Origin: an uncultured Collinsella sp.
GTDB taxonomy: Bacteria; Actinomycetota; Coriobacteriia; Coriobacteriales; Coriobacteriaceae
DNA length: 14,402 bases
Direction of reading: 5' to 3'
Assembly (NCBI GenBank): GCA_905208975.1
Contig: CAJLRE010000049.1
Coordinates: 1-14,402 of the forward strand
Part shown: positions 11,240-14,402 of the stretch, in pieces
How the letters are laid out: each line of letters opens with the position of its first letter
Numbering within the stretch: position 1 is the stretch's first letter
The notes under the pieces: model-generated
What the model was told of the DNA's origin: nothing
Seen by the model: only the letters and a program-made list of their open reading frames with translations
Databases searched by the model: none
Made by a program: the position numbers and the translations under genes

Positions 11240-14140
11240 TTACGACAGCTTAACGATCGGCGCAAAGCCCTTCATCAGCTTTTTGGTCTGGCCGGTCTTT
11301 TCGAATTGAACCTCGATCATGTCTCCGGCGACCGAGATCACGGTACCCGTGCCAAAGGTCTTGTGGCTCACGGTATCGCCCGCGGCAAAGTCCTGCGATG
11401 CGCTGGCGCGATCGACCTTGCGCTCCACCGTCGGCGATACCTTGGACGACGGCTTTTTGGCTCGAGGTGCACCCGAACCAAAGGTCGAGGCAACACGGCC
11501 GGCATCGGGCGAGACCCCGCGATGACGCTCGGTCCCGTAGCTGCTGCCGCCAAAGAAATCGTCGAAGCTCGATCCGCCGCGCGAGGCGGAACCGCCCGTC
11601 GAGCGCGTATGCGAACCAAACACCTTGCCGCCATACATATCCGAGCCCATGCCCGAGCCAAAGGTGCCGTGACGGTCACCGCGCTTTTCCCAGCCCGTGC
11701 CCTCAAAACCGGCAGAACCGATACCGCTAAACTCGATATCCTCAAACGGAATCTCGTTGAGGAAGCGCGAGCGCGGGTTGGCAGAGGTCGAGCCGTAGGT
11801 GCGACGCGTGGCCGCATAGGTCAGGAACAGGCGCTTACGGGCACGCGTGATGGCGACGTAGGCCAGGCGACGCTCCTCCTCGAGCTTGCCCGGGTCATCG
11901 CTGCCGCCAAAGTCGTGCACGTGCGGGAAGATACCCTCCTCCATGCCGGCCACGAACACCGCCGGGAACTCCAGGCCCTTGGCGGAGTGGATGGTCATCA
12001 TGGTAATGGCATGCGTCTCGCCGGCCAGGGAATCCAAGTCGGAGCGCAGGGCCAGCCACTCCATAAGTGCGGGAAGCGCCTTACAGGTGAGCGGACCGTA
12101 GGTGCGCTCAATCTCATCGGCATGCACGGCACCCGCCGGCATCTCCGTCGGCGCGGCATACGCGTTGCCCGCGATGGCGGCGGCCAGGGCATCCTGCGGC
12201 GAGAGCGCCGGGGCGGCTAGGCTATCGAGCGGATTGGAACCTGCGGCATCGCGCGCGCCGACGAGTGCCTCAAACGAAGATGCCGGGGCAAATGGCCCCG
12301 GTTCGGGCGCAGGCGTACTCACCACAACGGGCTCGGGCTCGGCGCCGGCGGGCACATCGGCAACACCTGCTGCGCGCAGCTCTTCCAAGCTCTCGAGCGT
12401 GCCCTCGATATCCTCGTGCGTCTCCTCAAATTCGGCGGCGACGCCCAGGAATTCCTGGATGTTCTCGGCGCGGCTCTCGGACTCCATGGTGCCCTCGGCG
12501 CGGAAGGCCTGCAGCAGGCCCGTCTTATCGACGATCATCTCGACGACGTCCTTGAGCTCGCCGTCCATGCGACGGCCCTCGCGCACCAGCGCCACAAAGC
12601 TCGACAGGCCATTGCGCACCTTGGCGCTAAACATGCCCGTCTCGGCTGTCGCAATCTCGCAGGCCTGGAAGAACGAGCAACGGTTGTCGCGCGCCAGCTG
12701 CTCAATCTTTTGGATCGAGGTGGAGCCGATGCCGCGGCGCGGCGTGTTGATGACGCGCTTGACGCTCATCTCGTCGGCCGGGTTCACAATCATCTTGAGG
12801 TAGGCCATGACGTCGCGGATCTCGGCACGGTCGAAGAATCGCGTGCCGCCCACGATCTTGTAGGGCACGCCCGCGCGCAGGAACATATCTTCGAGAATAC
12901 GCGACTGGGCGTTGGTGCGATAGAACACAGCGATGTCGTCGTAGCTCGTGCCCTTGGAGTGCAGCTTTTCGATCTCGCCGGCAATCCAGCGGCCCTCGTC
13001 GCGCTCATCGCTTGCCTGGAAGGCCTGGATCTTCTCGCCGTCGCCCTCGGCCGTAAACAGGCGCTTTTCTTTACGCTGCGAGTTGTGACGCACCACGGCG
13101 TTGGCGGCGCTCAGGATATGACCCGTGGAGCGGTAGTTCTGCTCCAGCTTGACGGTCTTGCAGTTTTTAAAGTCCTTCTCAAAGTCCAGGATATTGGTGA
13201 TGTCGGCGCCACGCCAGCTATAAATGGACTGGTCGTCGTCGCCCACGACCATAAGGTTTTGGTACTTGGCGGCCAACAGGTTGGCGATCTCGTATTGGAC
13301 GTGGTTGGTGTCCTGATACTCGTCGACGCTAATGTAGCGGAAGCGCTCCTGGTACTTGTCGAGCACCTCGGGGCGGGTGCGCAGTAGCTCGAGCGTGCGC
13401 ACGAGCAGGTCGTCGAAGTCCATCGCGTTGGCGGCGCGCAGGCGGCGCTCCAGCTCCAGGTAGACTTGCGCGGCCTTTTTGTCGTTGGGGCTATCGGCGC
13501 TCTTGAGCATGTCCTCGGGCCCGATCATGGCGTTTTTAGCAGAGCTGATCTTGCTGCGGATCATGTTGATGGGGAACTGCTTTTGCTCGATGCCGAGCGC
13601 CTGCATAATGTCGCGCACCATGCGCTTTGAGTCGTCGTCATCGTAGATGGTGAATTGACCGGTATAGCCCAGCAGGTCGGCGTCCTCGCGCAGCATGCGC
13701 ACGCACATGGCATGGAAGGTGCACACCCACATGCCACGGGTGCCGCTTGGGATGAGTGCCGCCAGACGCTCGCGCATCTCGGCCGCAGCCTTGTTGGTAA
13801 ACGTGATGGCAAGAACCTGCCAAGGCTTAACACCCAGGTCGCCGAGCATATGTGCGATGCGGAAGGTCAAGACGCGGGTCTTGCCCGAGCCGGCGCCGGC
13901 GAGCACCAGCAACGGGCCCTCGGTGGACAGGACCGCCTCGCGCTGGGCGGGATTAAGGCTGTCGATGTCGACGAGCGGCTTGGCAGGTTTGGGCGCCGGT
14001 GCGGAAGCGTCGTAGATGTCGAGCGGAACGAGCTCGGGCTCCGGCGCAGCGGGGGCGGTGTATGCATCGAGCGGCACGGGTTCCGGCGCGGGCGGCACGG
14101 GCGCGGCAGTGTTCTTTTCCCAGGGCAGGGGCTGGGTCAT
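11240..14140 (-). CDS. pcrA: ATP-dependent DNA helicase PcrA/UvrD (superfamily 1A)
   Basis: A 3'-5' helicase acting in nucleotide excision repair, replication-fork restart and removal of stalled RNA polymerase. The 966-residue product carries all superfamily 1 motifs: Q motif LNPAQREAV (62-70), Walker A AGAGSGKT (81-88), TFTNKAAAEM (113-122), DEYQDTN (273-279), GDDDQSIYSWRGAD (300-313), QNYRS (334-338), HSAKGLEFPAVFVAGMEEG (718-736) and LAYVAITRARKRL (759-771). Three additions stand out: a Pro/Glu/Ala-rich N-terminus with a twice-repeated PLDxY unit (about 11-55), a roughly 120-residue Ala/Pro-rich insertion before motif V (about 578-698), and a Gly/Ser-rich linker (about 820-890). The last 50 residues form the Tudor-like domain (GDTVSHKTFGTGTVISV) known to bind RNA polymerase. 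The start is the ATG with GAGGAG 6 bases upstream. Confidence 0.95.
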   Translation of the reverse strand: MTQPLPWEKNTAAPVPPAPEPVPLDAYTAPAAPEPELVPLDIYDASAPAPKPAKPLVDIDSLNPAQREAVLSTEGPLLVLAGAGSGKTRVLTFRIAHMLGDLGVKPWQVLAITFTNKAAAEMRERLAALIPSGTRGMWVCTFHAMCVRMLREDADLLGYTGQFTIYDDDDSKRMVRDIMQALGIEQKQFPINMIRSKISSAKNAMIGPEDMLKSADSPNDKKAAQVYLELERRLRAANAMDFDDLLVRTLELLRTRPEVLDKYQERFRYISVDEYQDTNHVQYEIANLLAAKYQNLMVVGDDDQSIYSWRGADITNILDFEKDFKNCKTVKLEQNYRSTGHILSAANAVVRHNSQRKEKRLFTAEGDGEKIQAFQASDERDEGRWIAGEIEKLHSKGTSYDDIAVFYRTNAQSRILEDMFLRAGVPYKIVGGTRFFDRAEIRDVMAYLKMIVNPADEMSVKRVINTPRRGIGSTSIQKIEQLARDNRCSFFQACEIATAETGMFSAKVRNGLSSFVALVREGRRMDGELKDVVEMIVDKTGLLQAFRAEGTMESESRAENIQEFLGVAAEFEETHEDIEGTLESLEELRAAGVADVPAGAEPEPVVVSTPAPEPGPFAPASSFEALVGARDAAGSNPLDSLAAPALSPQDALAAAIAGNAYAAPTEMPAGAVHADEIERTYGPLTCKALPALMEWLALRSDLDSLAGETHAITMMTIHSAKGLEFPAVFVAGMEEGIFPHVHDFGGSDDPGKLEEERRLAYVAITRARKRLFLTYAATRRTYGSTSANPRSRFLNEIPFEDIEFSGIGSAGFEGTGWEKRGDRHGTFGSGMGSDMYGGKVFGSHTRSTGGSASRGGSSFDDFFGGSSYGTERHRGVSPDAGRVASTFGSGAPRAKKPSSKVSPTVERKVDRASASQDFAAGDTVSHKTFGTGTVISVAGDMIEVQFEKTGQTKKLMKGFAPIVKLS

Positions 14141-14201
14141 GGGCGACTCCTCATCTGACGGACGGCGCGCCTGCGGGCAGCGCCATAGTTTGAGCCGTAC
14201 C

Positions 14202-14232
14202 AGTATACCGAGCCGCGCGGACACCGATGCAA
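14202..14232 (-). promoter_or_regulatory. Possible pcrA promoter
   Basis: TATACT (14207-14202) with TTGCAT (14232-14227) 19 bases upstream lies about 60 bases before the pcrA ATG. The -10 box is good; the -35 box and spacing are suboptimal. Confidence 0.35.
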
Positions 14233-14346
14233 ATCACACCACGACTCCGTGCGCCGCCGCCAAACCTGACCCCAATGCCCAATCACGGAGCCACCGATGT
14301 CATGGCAGCAGCAGCGAGCGACGGTCAGGGCGAACAAATTGGCATG

Positions 14347-14388
14347 AAAAGAGGGCGGCATAGACCTTTTGGTCATGCCACCCCCTTT
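14347..14388. terminator. Hairpin at the right edge, probable terminator of a gene beyond the window
   Basis: GGCAT and GACC pair with GGTC and ATGCC around a TTTT loop, with further GGG/CCC and AAAG/CTTT pairs outside, interrupted by single mismatches. On the minus strand the stem ends in CTCTTTTC, so it best fits a minus-strand gene that ends just past 14402. I see no gene between it and the pcrA start. Confidence 0.5.
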
Positions 14389-14402
14389 GAATGACAAGTT
14401 GT

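Noticed and set aside
10892..12220. Plus-strand open frame running from the structured intergenic region into pcrA antisense
   Set aside because: It starts inside element A, crosses the terminators and element B, and is then antisense to the conserved C-terminus of pcrA; there is no domain evidence.

Overview
The window is GC-rich (low-GC stretches occur only between some genes) and has short intergenic gaps, purine-rich ribosome binding sites and TATACT-like -10 hexamers. Protein content and style suggest an actinobacterium of class Coriobacteriia, most likely a gut Collinsella-like species. That assignment is an inference from protein resemblance, not from a database search.

Layout. From the left edge to about 3.2 kb, all on the minus strand and read right to left, lie a STAS anti-sigma-factor-antagonist gene, then tatA/B, tatC, hypA, hypB and the first 77 codons of an archaeal-type topoisomerase I gene. 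The tat and hyp genes are tightly packed (tatA/tatC overlap by one base, tatC/hypA are 6 bases apart) and look like one operon joining twin-arginine export to nickel insertion for [NiFe] hydrogenase. A class Ic aspartate aminotransferase-like gene (minus) follows, divergent from a small unknown gene (plus). A strong bidirectional terminator separates that small gene from nhaA (minus). The manganese-dependent pyrophosphatase gene ppaC (minus) and a ROK sugar kinase gene (minus) come next. The ROK gene is divergent from a GntR/HutC regulator gene and manA (plus), forming a small hexose-phosphate module. A large PcrA/UvrD helicase gene (minus) converges on manA and fills the right end.

The most notable structure is in the 435 bases between the convergent manA and pcrA stop codons. 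Two elements of about 130 bases share an almost identical core: a 19-base 5' block, a 9-bp hairpin capped by ATTAA, and a 16-base 3' block. In each copy the core is enclosed in a helix of about 30 bp whose sequence is unrelated between copies although base pairing is kept. The inner hairpin also carries compensatory changes. One copy is sense to manA just after its stop codon. The other is sense to pcrA just after its stop codon. Each is followed by a terminator-type hairpin. This is the pattern of a structured 3'-UTR RNA element, and I do not recognise it as a described family.

A second regulatory candidate is the nhaA leader. It holds a strong intrinsic terminator hairpin with a six-T tail 34 bases upstream of the start codon, plus a hairpin next to the Shine-Dalgarno. 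This looks like attenuation or a riboswitch. The ROK/gntR intergenic region is AT-rich and holds a 26-bp inverted repeat directly in front of gntR, a good operator candidate.
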